Source: Microbispora catharanthi
GTDB lineage: Bacteria > Actinomycetota > Actinomycetes > Streptosporangiales > Streptosporangiaceae
Assembly: GCF_006334915.2 (NCBI RefSeq)
Contig: NZ_VDMA02000008.1
Span: 124,001 to 188,000 of the forward strand
Length of the DNA: 64,000 nucleotides
Direction: 5' to 3'
In this document: positions 13,574 through 21,553 of the stretch, in pieces
Numbering within the stretch: the stretch's first letter is position 1
How the letters are laid out: each line of letters starts with the position of its first letter
The notes under the pieces: model-generated
What the model was told of the DNA's origin: nothing
The model's database searches: none
Seen by the model: only the letters and a program-made list of their open reading frames with translations
Program-made: the position numbers and the translations under genes

Positions 13574-14257
13574 GTGATGACGGAGAGCAACGAGCTGCCC
13601 GAGGCGCCCCCGGTGGCCCGGGAGATTTTCACCGGTGAGGCGTTGGAGCGGGCCCGGGTGTTCGCCGAGTTGCTCGCCGGGCCGGGCGTGGTGCGGGGAC
13701 TGCTGGGGCCGCGCGAGGTGCCCCGCATCTGGGACCGGCACCTGCTGAACTGCGCGGTCGTGGAGGAGGCGGTCCCGCCGGATTCGACTCTGATCGACAT
13801 CGGCTCGGGCGCCGGCCTGCCCGGCCTCGTGCTCGCGATCGTCCGCCCCGATGTGACGGTGACCCTGCTGGAGCCGCTGCTGCGCCGCACCGTGTTCCTG
13901 TCCGAGTGCGTCGAGACGCTCAAGCTCGACAACGTGGAGGTGCTGCGCGGGCGGGCCGAGGAACTCGCCCACAAGCGTGTCTTCGACGTGGCGACGGCGC
14001 GGGCGGTCGCGCCGCTCGACCGGCTGCTGTCGTGGTCGATGCCGCTGCTGCACGAGGGCGGGGAGTTGCTCGCGATGAAGGGGGAGCGGGCACAGGAGGA
14101 ACTGGACGCGGCTCGCCCCCAGTTGGAGTCGTATGGCGTGAGGCACGTCGAGCTGGTCACGGTGGGTCGCGGTAAGGTCGAGCCGCCCGCGACCCTCGTT
14201 CGCGTCGTCGCCGGACGGTCTCCGCGAACGGACACGCGGAGGCGACGAAAGAGGTGA
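13574..14257 (+). CDS. rsmG: 16S rRNA (guanine-527-N7)-methyltransferase
   Basis: RsmG/GidB (227 aa) methylates G527 of 16S rRNA using SAM; loss gives low-level streptomycin resistance in several bacteria. The SAM-binding motif is LIDIGSGAGLPGLVLAI (about 73-89). WDRHLLNCAVV upstream and TARAVAPLDRLLSW are also typical. A GTG at 13574 and an ATG one codon later are both possible starts; no clear Shine-Dalgarno is visible. It lies 4 bp before the longest parA reading frame. Confidence 0.95.
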   Translation: MMTESNELPEAPPVAREIFTGEALERARVFAELLAGPGVVRGLLGPREVPRIWDRHLLNCAVVEEAVPPDSTLIDIGSGAGLPGLVLAIVRPDVTVTLLEPLLRRTVFLSECVETLKLDNVEVLRGRAEELAHKRVFDVATARAVAPLDRLLSWSMPLLHEGGELLAMKGERAQEELDAARPQLESYGVRHVELVTVGRGKVEPPATLVRVVAGRSPRTDTRRRRKR

Positions 14258-14261
14258 GCCG

Positions 14262-15353
14262 GTGGCGGATGCCGGATCAGGCGGTGTGACAGCGGGTCTG
14301 GGTTGGCCGGAGACTCGGCTCCCCCTACGCTGGGAGATCGCGACAGCAGGCCGGTCCTCCGGGGTGGGCTGGCCTCGTCCCCCTGTCTCGCCGGTCGAAA
14401 GGACGACGACCGTGTCCCAGACCCCCCTTAACCCTGGCGATTCGCCGCTGGTACGAGAGGCACTGAGTTCTGTGGTTTCACGTGAAACAGCCGCCACGCC
14501 CCCGCAGGCGGCTGCGCCTTCCGTCGGTTACTCGACGCGCGACGAGGGGGCCTGGCCCCGGCCTACCCGGTGTCGCGTGATGACGGTGGCCAACCAGAAG
14601 GGCGGCGTGGGGAAGACCACCACGGCCGTCAACCTCGCGGCCGCGCTGTCCATGCACGATCAGCGCGTTCTCGTGGTCGATCTCGACCCGCAGGGCAACG
14701 CGTCCACGGCGTTGGCGACGGAACACCGGTCGGGGATGCCGTCGGTGTACCAGGTCCTCGTGGACGACATGCCGCTGTCGCAGATCGTGAATCCGGTCCC
14801 CGACATGCCCAATCTGTACTGCGCTCCGGCCACGCTCGACCTCGCGGGAGCGGAGATCGAGCTGGTTCCGATGGTCGGCCGGGAGACCCGTCTGCGGCGG
14901 GCGCTCGCCTCGTTCGACGCGATGGAGTTCGACTACATCCTCATCGACTGCCCGCCGTCGCTGGGCCTGCTGACCGTGAACGCCATGGCGGCGGCCCAGG
15001 AGGTGCTGATTCCCATCCAGTGCGAGTACTACGCCCTGGAGGGGCTCACCCAGCTCATGCAGAATGTGGAACTGGTCCGCGCGCACCTCAACCAGACGCT
15101 GGCGGTCTCGACCATCCTGCTCACGATGTACGACGGTCGGACCCGCCTCGCCTCCCAGGTGGCCGAAGAGGTGCGCTCCCACTTCGGCGACACCGTGCTC
15201 GACGCCGTCATCCCCCGGAGCGTCCGCGTCTCCGAGGCGCCCAGCTACGGCCAGTCGGTCATGACGTACGACCCGGGCTCGAGCGGGGCACTGGCCTACA
15301 TGGGCGCTGCTCGCGAGATCGCCTATCGGGCGGCGGCCCTCGCCGGCGCCTGA
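14262..15353 (+). CDS. parA: Chromosome partitioning ATPase ParA
   Basis: ParA (363 aa from the first GTG) is the Walker-type ATPase that moves ParB-parS origin complexes. The deviant Walker A KGGVGKTTTAVNLAAAL is near residue 113. DLDPQGNASTAL, DYILIDCPPSLGLLT and IPIQCEYYALEGLTQL follow. The N-terminal ~105 residues are a low-complexity extension. A GTG at 14,412, preceded by AAAGGA, is an equally good start. A perfect parS (14475-14488) is embedded in the extension, read as VSRET. The usual downstream partner parB is unusually distant. Confidence 0.95.
   Translation: MADAGSGGVTAGLGWPETRLPLRWEIATAGRSSGVGWPRPPVSPVERTTTVSQTPLNPGDSPLVREALSSVVSRETAATPPQAAAPSVGYSTRDEGAWPRPTRCRVMTVANQKGGVGKTTTAVNLAAALSMHDQRVLVVDLDPQGNASTALATEHRSGMPSVYQVLVDDMPLSQIVNPVPDMPNLYCAPATLDLAGAEIELVPMVGRETRLRRALASFDAMEFDYILIDCPPSLGLLTVNAMAAAQEVLIPIQCEYYALEGLTQLMQNVELVRAHLNQTLAVSTILLTMYDGRTRLASQVAEEVRSHFGDTVLDAVIPRSVRVSEAPSYGQSVMTYDPGSSGALAYMGAAREIAYRAAALAGA
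14475..14488. other. parS: parS site 1 (inside parA)
   Basis: A perfect palindrome GTTTCACGTGAAAC, the ParB-binding core conserved across bacteria. It lies within the 5' part of parA and encodes part of VSRET. Confidence 0.95.
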
Positions 15354-15378
15354 CACAGCGGGGCGGCGCTCCCGACTG

Positions 15379-15462
15379 CGCCGTGCCGCCGTGCCGCCGT
15401 GCCGCCGTGCGCCGTGCCGCCGTGCGCCGTGCCGCCGTGCGCCGTGCCGCCGTGCGCCGTGC
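15379..15462 (+). repeat. GC-rich tandem repeat
   Basis: About 84 bp of short units built from GCCGTGC. It begins with 8-mers (GCCGTGCC) and passes into about three to four copies of a 15-mer, GCCGTGCCGCCGTGC. Copy number is likely to vary between strains by slippage. Confidence 0.85.
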
Positions 15463-15635
15463 GGACGGCGCGAGAGACGGCGTCCGGACGAGGACGTGCC
15501 GGAAGGCGTCACTGGCACCCGGCGCAGGTGATGGCGCCGGGGCGTCACACCTTCAGGGACGCCATGGCCTGGGACGTTCGGCTGGGGCCCGTTGGTCTTC
15601 ACGGCTATTGGGGACGTCACTGCGCTGGGCAGAAG

Positions 15636-15689
15636 CTCCGGTCCTCGCGAAGCCCGCTCCGCTGGGCCTTCGCTGCGGTCCTCGCTCCC
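15636..15689 (+). repeat. 54-bp inverted repeat, copy A
   Basis: This copy is the exact reverse complement of 17386-17439. Homology extends with mismatches to roughly 15617-15702. It lies about 185 bp upstream of parB. No inverted ends or ORF suggest a transposon, and a dispersed intergenic repeat is the simplest reading. Confidence 0.85.
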
Positions 15690-15874
15690 GCCCGCTCCGC
15701 TCCTTACGCACGGCCACGCGCCGGGGGTCTGGCGGTGGGATTGTGCACGGCTGGATGCGCAGAGACTCATGGCAGGGCTTCGCAGCGGTACTCTCTCCTG
15801 GTGTGTGCGTGCCGGTGCCCAGTGACCCCGAGTCGCTGGGCACCCGCCTTCTGTGCGGGTATGAAGGAGCAGCG

Positions 15875-16858
15875 GTGAGCCAGCAGCGTCGGGGACTGGG
15901 CAAGGGTCTTGGGGCTCTGATCCCCACGGGACCGATCGTCGATCCGGCGTCCGTGGCGAGCGCTCCGGCCGGTCCGCCGTCGGCCGCGTCGGGGACGAAC
16001 GGGGTGGGCCTGCGTCCGGTGGAGGGCGCCTACTTCCAGGAGATCGAGGTCGACTCCATCTCCCGGAACCCACGGCAGCCGCGGGAGGTGTTCGACGAGG
16101 ACCGGCTCGACGAGCTCGCGGCGTCCATCAAGGAGGTCGGCCTGCTGCAGCCGGTCGTCGTCCGCGCCGTGGAGGACGACCGCTTCGAGCTCATCATGGG
16201 GGAGCGGAGGTGGCGCGCCTCGCAGATCGCCGGTCTGGACCGCATCCCCGCGATCGTCCGGAGCACCCAGGACGACGAGATGCTCCGTGAGGCGCTCATC
16301 GAGAACCTCCAGCGCGAGCAGCTGAACGCGCTGGAAGAGGCGGCGGCCTACCAGCAGCTTCTGGACGACTTCGGGGCCACCCACGAGGTGCTCGCCAGGA
16401 AGGTCGGACGGTCGCGCTCGCACATCAGCAACACCCTGCGATTGCTGAACCTTCCTCCCGAGGTGCAGCGCCGGGTGGCGGCCGGGGTCATCAGCGCCGG
16501 GCACGCGCGGGCGCTGCTGGCGCTGAACGACCCCGCCGCCCAGGAGCGGCTGGCGACGCGGATCGTGGCCGAAGGGCTGTCGGTCCGGACCGTAGAGGAG
16601 ATCGTGGCTCTGGGCGAGGCGACCGCGGGGCCGGCTCCGCGCAAGCCCCGGGCGAAGAAGCCGACAGCCCCGGCGCTGCGCGACCTGGCGGATCGGCTCT
16701 CGGACCACTTCGAGACGAAGGTGAAGGTCGATCTCGGCAGCCGGAAGGGGCGCATCGTGGTCGAGTTCTCCACGATCGACGACCTGGAGCGCATCATCGA
16801 CACGATGGCGCCGGATGCCGCCCACGCGATGCGAAGCAGGGGCATCACGGCGGAGTAA
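15875..16858 (+). CDS. parB: Chromosome partitioning protein ParB
   Basis: ParB (327 aa) binds parS and spreads as a CTP-dependent clamp to form the origin segregation complex. It starts at GTG with MSQQRRGLGKGLGALIP, the N-terminal ParA-interacting motif. The ParB/Spo0J CTPase region has NPRQPREVFDEDRLDEL, then ELIMGERRWRASQIAG and ALIENLQREQLNALEEA. The HTH segment is RKVGRSRSHISNTLRLL. The C-terminal dimer domain includes VKVDLGSRKGRIVVEF. The reading frame stays open far upstream, but without conserved sequence. It is flanked by parS sites and by an inverted repeat pair. Confidence 0.96.
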   Translation: MSQQRRGLGKGLGALIPTGPIVDPASVASAPAGPPSAASGTNGVGLRPVEGAYFQEIEVDSISRNPRQPREVFDEDRLDELAASIKEVGLLQPVVVRAVEDDRFELIMGERRWRASQIAGLDRIPAIVRSTQDDEMLREALIENLQREQLNALEEAAAYQQLLDDFGATHEVLARKVGRSRSHISNTLRLLNLPPEVQRRVAAGVISAGHARALLALNDPAAQERLATRIVAEGLSVRTVEEIVALGEATAGPAPRKPRAKKPTAPALRDLADRLSDHFETKVKVDLGSRKGRIVVEFSTIDDLERIIDTMAPDAAHAMRSRGITAE

Positions 16859-16895
16859 CCGCAGAGACCGTGGTGGCACCCGCGATCGGCCGCAG

Positions 16896-16909
16896 GTTTC
16901 ACGTGAAAC
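16896..16909. other. parS: parS site 2
   Basis: Perfect GTTTCACGTGAAAC, 37 bp after the parB stop codon. Confidence 0.95.
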
Positions 16910-17385
16910 ATCGCACCCACGGCCTCCTCTCCTCGTTGGGGTGCTGGGGCCGATTTGGCATCCCGCTGCGGTCTAGTTCGCATTCGATTCGCTCGACGGC
17001 AGCTGCATGAACGCCACCGGCCGCTTGGAGGGGTCGGATGCGACCAGGTCGATACCCCGGCCTACGCGTTCGTCGGTTCCGCCAGCCGGAGGTCGCAGGC
17101 GCCCGGCACTCACGCAGTTGCCGGGGAGGGGGCCGGCGGCCCGGCCGGGTGGGGGTCTGCTGGTTCTGTGTCTGCTGGTTCTAGGGGTGAGCCGCCACGG
17201 GCGGAGCCACGGTGATCGGACCCCGCCTCCGTCATCTCCCGCCTCTCTGGAAAAGCCACGCGGACGCGCCGGCGCACTGAGGGAGCCCCGCCACAGCGGC
17301 TACAGAAGCGGGGGCGTGCCAGTCGTCAGGTGCCCCTGGTGCGCTGCGTACCAACGATCGCCGGGATCGAGGGAGCGGAGCGGAA

Positions 17386-17439
17386 GGGAGCGAGGACCGC
17401 AGCGAAGGCCCAGCGGAGCGGGCTTCGCGAGGACCGGAG
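17386..17439 (-). repeat. 54-bp inverted repeat, copy B
   Basis: Exact reverse complement of 15636-15689, so the two copies flank parB head to head about 1.7 kb apart. Confidence 0.85.
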
Positions 17440-17525
17440 GTTCCTTCCGGCGCAGTGACCGTACCGGCTAAGGTTCGTGACACCCCGCTCGGCCCCCGGA
17501 ACCCCTGGAAGCATCGGTCTCGGGG

Positions 17526-17569
17526 CGTGAAACAGCCCCTCCAGGCGAGCTTGGAGCGGCTGTTTCACG
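17526..17569. terminator. Hairpin overlapping parS site 3
   Basis: Arms 17526-17543 and 17552-17569 pair over 12 bp, one C-C mismatch, then 5 bp, with an 8-nt loop. It begins 16 bp beyond the ddl stop codon (ddl reads leftward), so it may terminate ddl. The left arm contains a half parS (CGTGAAAC) and the right arm shares the full parS. Confidence 0.55.
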
Positions 17570-17575
17570 TGAAAC
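17562..17575. other. parS: parS site 3
   Basis: Perfect GTTTCACGTGAAAC, just downstream of ddl and partly inside a stem-loop. Confidence 0.95.
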
Positions 17576-17585
17576 CGGGGTGGGA

Positions 17586-18536
17586 TCAGCCTCGGATTGC
17601 GGCGAGCTCCAGGAGTCCCTTGCACAGCGTGCCGAGATCGCGGCCTGCCGCCTCCGCCGCCATGGGCAGCAGAGAGGTCTCCGTCATGCCGGGTGCCACG
17701 TTCACTTCGAGGAAGTACGGCTTGCCGTCGGCGTCGACGATGAGGTCGGTACGGGAGATGTCTCGCAGGCCGAGCGCGGTGTGGGCGGCGACCGCCATGC
17801 CCGCACACGCCTCGGTGGCCTCCGGGGAGAGCCGGGCCGGTGCGAAGAACTCCGTCTGCCCGGCCGTGTAGCGGGCCGCGTAGTCGTACACGCCTCGGTC
17901 GGGCACGATCTCCACCGGTGGCAGGGCGACCGGCCCGTCGCCGAGATCCACCACGGAGACCGCGACCTCGACGCCCTGGACGTACCGCTCGATGAGCGCG
18001 GTGTCGCCGTAGGCGAAGCAACCGACCATCGCGGCGGGCAACTCCTCCGCTGTGCGCACCATGGAGGCGCCCAGCGCGGAGCCGCCGCGTGAGGGCTTGA
18101 CGAAGAGCGGCAGGCCGAGCCGATCGATGATGCGGGCGAGCACGGCCGTGGCACCGAGATCGTGGAACGTCTCCTTGGGCAGCGCCACCGAGTCGGGCGT
18201 GTTCAGTCCCCAGGAGCGGACGACCGCCTTCGCCGTGGGCTTGTCGAAGGCGACCCGGCAGGCGTCCGGCGTCGCCCCGACGTAGGGCACGTCGAGAAGT
18301 TCAAGCACCGAGCGGATGGCGCCGTCCTCTCCGGCGCCGCCGTGCAGGGTGACGAAGACCGCGTCCGGCGGGTCCGCCAGCACGGCGGGCACGAGGGTGG
18401 CGTCGGCGTCGCGCGTCTCCACGTCCACACCGGCCGCCCGCAGCACCTCCGCGACGCGGCGTCCCGAGCGGATGGAGACCTCACGCTCGTAGGAGAGCCC
18501 TCCCGCGAGGATGAGCACGTGGCCCAGATCGCTCAT
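17586..18536 (-). CDS. ddl: D-alanine--D-alanine ligase
   Basis: An ATP-grasp enzyme (316 aa) that joins two D-Ala for peptidoglycan stem peptides. The N-terminal domain has ILAGGLSYEREVSIRSG and LHGGAGEDGAIRSVLE. The ATP-grasp core has LPLFVKPSRGGSALGASMV and the metal- and substrate-binding LEVNVAPGMTETSLLP. The start is ATG (MSDLGHVLILAGG). Genomes may carry a second Ddl; this origin-proximal copy beside parAB could be the paralogue rather than the main enzyme. Substrate strictness cannot be read from the sequence. Confidence 0.88.
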   Translation of the reverse strand: MSDLGHVLILAGGLSYEREVSIRSGRRVAEVLRAAGVDVETRDADATLVPAVLADPPDAVFVTLHGGAGEDGAIRSVLELLDVPYVGATPDACRVAFDKPTAKAVVRSWGLNTPDSVALPKETFHDLGATAVLARIIDRLGLPLFVKPSRGGSALGASMVRTAEELPAAMVGCFAYGDTALIERYVQGVEVAVSVVDLGDGPVALPPVEIVPDRGVYDYAARYTAGQTEFFAPARLSPEATEACAGMAVAAHTALGLRDISRTDLIVDADGKPYFLEVNVAPGMTETSLLPMAAEAAGRDLGTLCKGLLELAAIRG

Positions 18537-18847
18537 GGCGCCTCACCGCCGATGTGCTCCACCACGGCGCCGGCTGCGGTCCAGTGGTGATCTGTCTCGC
18601 CTGGCCCGGGTCGCGTCCCCCTCCACGGACGCGCAGGGGGCGATCCTTGGGTCATCGTTCGCTCGCTCACGAAGAGGGCCTTTCTCGCCTCGAGAAGTCA
18701 GTACGGCCAGCCTGAACAGGCTAGTGCCCCGCCCGCGCCGCCGCGCCGCCGCGTCGTGTCTCAGACAAGGTCGTACTTGTGCCGGAGCCGCCCATGAGCG
18801 GTGCCATGGGCGGCTCCTCCGTCGCTGGGGCAGCGGCCGTACCGTGT
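18537..18847. other. Gap between ddl and aminotransferase
   Basis: This 311-bp gap holds no gene I can support. It contains the strong hairpin at 18784-18817, and otherwise the presumed promoter of ddl, which I could not place. Confidence 0.5.
18784..18817 (-). terminator. Terminator-like hairpin after aminotransferase
   Basis: A perfect 13-bp stem (18784-18796 with 18805-18817) with an 8-nt loop, 31 bp beyond the aminotransferase stop. There is no U-tract, which is common in high-GC actinobacteria. Confidence 0.6.
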
Positions 18848-20173
18848 CTAGGCGAGATCCGGGCCGGGAGTGTCGACGCCGGCGCGCCCCGGCGTGGATC
18901 CCGTGCCGAACGTGTCCCGCAGCCTGAGCTCCTGCTCGATCACACCGGCCAGGCGGCGCACGCCCTCCTTGATGCGGTCCGGCTCCGGGTAGCAGAACGA
19001 CAGACGCATGTTCCGCGCGCCGCCGCCGTCGGAGTAGAAGCCGGTGCCCGGCACGAACGCGACCCGCTCGGCGACCGCACGGGGGAGGATCGCCTTGGAG
19101 TTGAGCCCCTCGGGAAGGGTCATCCAGACGAAGAACCCGCCTGCGGGGCGGGTCCACGTGCAGCCGGGCGGCATGAGCACATCGAGCGCGCCCAGGAGCG
19201 CGTCACGCCGCTCGCGGTACAGCTCACGGAACGACTTGATCTGCTCGCGCCACGGCTGGGTGGCGAGGTACTGGCCGACGGCGAGCTGGGTGAAGGACGA
19301 GTGCGACAGCACCGCCGACTCCATCGCCAGGACCAGCTTGTCGCGTACGGCATGTGGAGCGAGGGCCCAGCCGACGCGGAAGCCGGGGGCGAGGGTCTTG
19401 GAGAACGAGCCGAGGTAGACGACGCCCTCGGAGTCGTCGGCCCGCAGGGCCCGCATCGGTTCCCCGTCGAACCCGAGCAGGCCGTACGGGTTGTCCTCCA
19501 CCACGAGGACGCCGGCGCGGCGGCAGATCTCCAGCACCTGGCGGCGGCGCACCTCGTTCATCGTCACGCCGGCGGGGTTCTGGAAGTTGGGGATCGTGTA
19601 GAGGAACTTGATCCGGTTGCCGGCCGCCTGGAGCGCGTAGATGGTCTGCGCGAGCGCCTCGGGGATGAGGCCCTGGTCGTCCATTGCGACGTGCACGACC
19701 TTGGCCTGGTAGGCGCTGAACGTTCCGAGCGCCCCGACGTACGAGGGTCCCTCGGCGAGCACGACGTCGCCGGGGTCGATGAAGATCCGGGTGATCAGGT
19801 CGAGCGCCTGCTGCGAGCCCACCGTGACGACCACGTCGTCGGCGTTCGCCTCGATGCCCTCCATGCGCATGACCTCGCAGATCTGCTCGCGCAGGGCGGG
19901 GTCGCCCTGCCCGGAGCCGTACTGCAGGGCGACGGAGCCGCGCGAGGTGACCAGGTCGGCGACGAGCTCGCTGACGAGGTCGAGGGGGAGCGCGTTGACG
20001 TACGGCATGCCGCCGGCGAGCGAGACCACCTCGGGCCTCGACGCGACGGCGAAGAGAGCTCGGATCTCGGAGGCGACCATCCCGGCAGCGCGGGCGGCGT
20101 ACCTGTCGACGTAGGCGTCAATTCGCGACCCATGGGTCGCGTGCGTCCGACCGTGATCTAGCTCTTGTGCCAC
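18848..20173 (-). CDS. PLP-dependent class I aminotransferase (LysN-like)
   Basis: A fold-type I aminotransferase (441 aa). The PLP-lysine motif is SFSKTLAPGFRVGW, with SLAGGMPYVNALP, TVGSQQALDLI, TIPNFQNPAGVT and VVEDNPYGLL. Overall it resembles 2-aminoadipate/multifunctional aminotransferases of the MocR-like group but lacks the GntR HTH domain. The GTG start has GGAGG 6 nt upstream. Its amino-acid specificity is not evident. The position between ddl and the trx block is conserved in related actinobacteria as far as I recall. Confidence 0.85.
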   Translation of the reverse strand: MAQELDHGRTHATHGSRIDAYVDRYAARAAGMVASEIRALFAVASRPEVVSLAGGMPYVNALPLDLVSELVADLVTSRGSVALQYGSGQGDPALREQICEVMRMEGIEANADDVVVTVGSQQALDLITRIFIDPGDVVLAEGPSYVGALGTFSAYQAKVVHVAMDDQGLIPEALAQTIYALQAAGNRIKFLYTIPNFQNPAGVTMNEVRRRQVLEICRRAGVLVVEDNPYGLLGFDGEPMRALRADDSEGVVYLGSFSKTLAPGFRVGWALAPHAVRDKLVLAMESAVLSHSSFTQLAVGQYLATQPWREQIKSFRELYRERRDALLGALDVLMPPGCTWTRPAGGFFVWMTLPEGLNSKAILPRAVAERVAFVPGTGFYSDGGGARNMRLSFCYPEPDRIKEGVRRLAGVIEQELRLRDTFGTGSTPGRAGVDTPGPDLA

Positions 20174-20432
20174 GGTCCACCTCCGATCACGTAGCCGAGA
20201 AATCCAGAGTACGGTAACGCGCCACTCCGATCACAACAGGGTATTGACCATCAAGGGCCCCTTTTCTTGCATTCCCGCACCACTGGTTTCGGTCCGGCCA
20301 ACCCCTTTAATGGTCGCCGGCGGTCGTTGTGGCGCTCCCGCTCCCGCCCTTCCGCTGAGTTACGATGCGAGCTGGAGACGCCGTATTCGCGCGCTTTTCT
20401 GGCAGGACTCCTGACGGGGATTGGGGCATCAC

Positions 20433-21053
20433 GTGTCGCGTCGGCTGGTCAATGTCACCCTCGACAATCTCGATGACCTGCCGCGGCGGTGCCGGCGGTG
20501 CGTGTTCTGGGAGCTTGACCCCGTCAGCGGCGAGCGCGCCGTGGAGGCGGGCGACCCGGCCCTGGAGAAGGAGGCGTGGATCTCCGCGACCCTCCTCGAA
20601 TGGGGGAGCTGCGGGAAGATCGCCTACGTCGACGGCGTGGCGGCCGGGTTCGTGCTCTACGCCCCGCCGTTGTACGTCCCGCGCTCGGTGGCGTTCCCGA
20701 CCTCCCCGGTCAGCTCGGACGCCGTGCTGCTGATGACCGCGCACATCGTGCCGGAGTTCACCGGCGGAGGGCTGGGCCGGATGCTCGTGCAGGGCGTCGC
20801 CAAGGACCTGACCCGCCGCGGCGTACGGGCGATCGAGGCGTTCGGCGACCTGAAGTGGGAGCAGCCGGGCGGCTGCGTGCTGCCCGCCGACTATCTGCTG
20901 TCGGTCGGGTTCAAGACCGTGCGCCCGCATCTGCGCTTCCCCCGGCTCCGGCTGGAGCTCAAGACGGCCGTGTCGTGGCGTGAGGACGTCGAGGTGGCGC
21001 TGGAGCGCCTGCTGGGGTCGATGTCCCCCGAGCGGGCCCTGCGGCCCGTCTGA
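20433..21053 (+). CDS. GNAT-family acetyltransferase
   Basis: This 206-aa protein has an N-terminal Cys pair (PRRCRRCVFWELDP) and a GNAT-like core. The core includes VDGVAAGFVLYAPP, LLMTAHIVPEFTGGGLGRML (the acetyl-CoA loop region) and VEAFGD-type strands. GTG at 20,433 (MSRRLVNVTLDNL) was preferred over a TTG four codons earlier. Its substrate is unknown. It converges on trxA and ends before a shared hairpin terminator. Confidence 0.78.
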   Translation: MSRRLVNVTLDNLDDLPRRCRRCVFWELDPVSGERAVEAGDPALEKEAWISATLLEWGSCGKIAYVDGVAAGFVLYAPPLYVPRSVAFPTSPVSSDAVLLMTAHIVPEFTGGGLGRMLVQGVAKDLTRRGVRAIEAFGDLKWEQPGGCVLPADYLLSVGFKTVRPHLRFPRLRLELKTAVSWREDVEVALERLLGSMSPERALRPV

Positions 21054-21093
21054 GGGGGCTTCCAGCCGTCCCACACGGCACCGGAGAACGCGG

Positions 21094-21124
21094 GAGCCCC
21101 CCGCGCCGCACGCACGGGGGGCTC
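21094..21124. terminator. Bidirectional terminator (GNAT/trxA)
   Basis: A perfect 10-bp stem (21094-21103 with 21115-21124) with an 11-nt loop between the convergent GNAT gene and trxA. Confidence 0.7.
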
Positions 21125-21151
21125 TTCGGATGGTGCCGGCGGAAAACCGCG

Positions 21152-21475
21152 TCAGATGACGCCGTCGAGCTCGCGCAGCAGCATGGCCTTCGGCTTGGCG
21201 CCGATGATCTGCTTGACGACCTCGCCACCCTTGTAGACGTTCATCGTCGGAATCTGGAGCACACCGTAGTCCCGCGGAGTGACCGGGTTCTCGTCGATGT
21301 TCAGCTTGACGATGGTCAGCTTGTCGGCGTTCTCGGCGGCGATCTCCTCGAGGATCGGCCCGACCTGACGGCACGGACCGCACCACTCGGCCCAGAAGTC
21401 GACCAGAACCGGCTTGTCGCTCTTGAGGACCTCGGCCTCGAAGCTCGCGTCCGTCACGCTCTTGATCGCGCCCAC
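21152..21475 (-). CDS. trxA: Thioredoxin
   Basis: A thioredoxin of 107 aa, the thiol-disulfide reductant recycled by TrxB. The active site is [13 protein letters not shown], with the cis-Pro segment [11 protein letters not shown]. The GTG start gives [12 protein letters not shown] and has GGGGAGAG upstream. The frame is open further upstream, but that part overlaps the promoter. A SigR-type promoter precedes it, 12 bp after the end of trxB, so trxA can be transcribed alone. Confidence 0.95.
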   Translation of the reverse strand: MGAIKSVTDASFEAEVLKSDKPVLVDFWAEWCGPCRQVGPILEEIAAENADKLTIVKLNIDENPVTPRDYGVLQIPTMNVYKGGEVVKQIIGAKPKAMLLRELDGVI

Positions 21476-21515
21476 GGTATCTCTCCCCTTGCATGAGTGG
21501 TGTGGCGGTGCAGAC

Positions 21516-21542
21516 AACCGCGGGGACAGTCCCCGCATTCCC
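21516..21542 (-). promoter_or_regulatory. SigR-type promoter of trxA
   Basis: On the minus strand, GGGAAT (21537-21542), exactly 18 bp, then GTT (21516-21518). This is the consensus of the Streptomyces thiol-oxidative-stress sigma factor SigR. The spacer contains a small CGGGGAC/GTCCCCG palindrome. Confidence 0.75.
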
Positions 21543-21553
21543 GATGTCGGGAC

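Larger units (their letters stand above)
15354..15874 (+). other. parA-parB spacer, repeat-rich, no gene seen
   Basis: These 521 bp contain no ORF with coding character. They hold a GC-rich tandem repeat (15379-15462) and one copy of an inverted 54-bp element (15636-15689). Just before parB is GGAG, 5 nt from the GTG. In most bacteria parA and parB are nearly contiguous. The spacer may hold a parB promoter, but I could not identify one. Confidence 0.6.
16859..17585. other. parS-bearing region downstream of parB, no gene seen
   Basis: This 727-bp stretch lies between parB and the convergent ddl. It contains parS 2 and 3, copy B of the 54-bp inverted element, and a hairpin. It also has a short direct repeat (TCTGCTGGTTCT, twice within 17157-17184). 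Open frames in it show no recognisable protein and are interrupted by the repeat element, so I do not call a gene. Confidence 0.6.

Noticed and set aside
15379..15462. Possible CRISPR-like array
   Set aside because: Units are 7-15 bp with no unique spacers; it is a simple minisatellite.
17007..17471. A 154-codon open frame downstream of parB
   Set aside because: It runs through the 54-bp repeat element and a direct repeat, has no ribosome site, and looks like no known protein.
16859..17585. Insertion sequence or transposon remnant around the inverted repeats
   Set aside because: No transposase fragment, target-site duplication or terminal inverted ends were seen; the repeats bracket parB itself.
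20250..20276. A third SigR-like promoter upstream of the aminotransferase
   Set aside because: GGGAAT is present with 18-bp spacing, but the downstream element is GAT rather than GTT, and it would start transcription about 70 bp from the gene.
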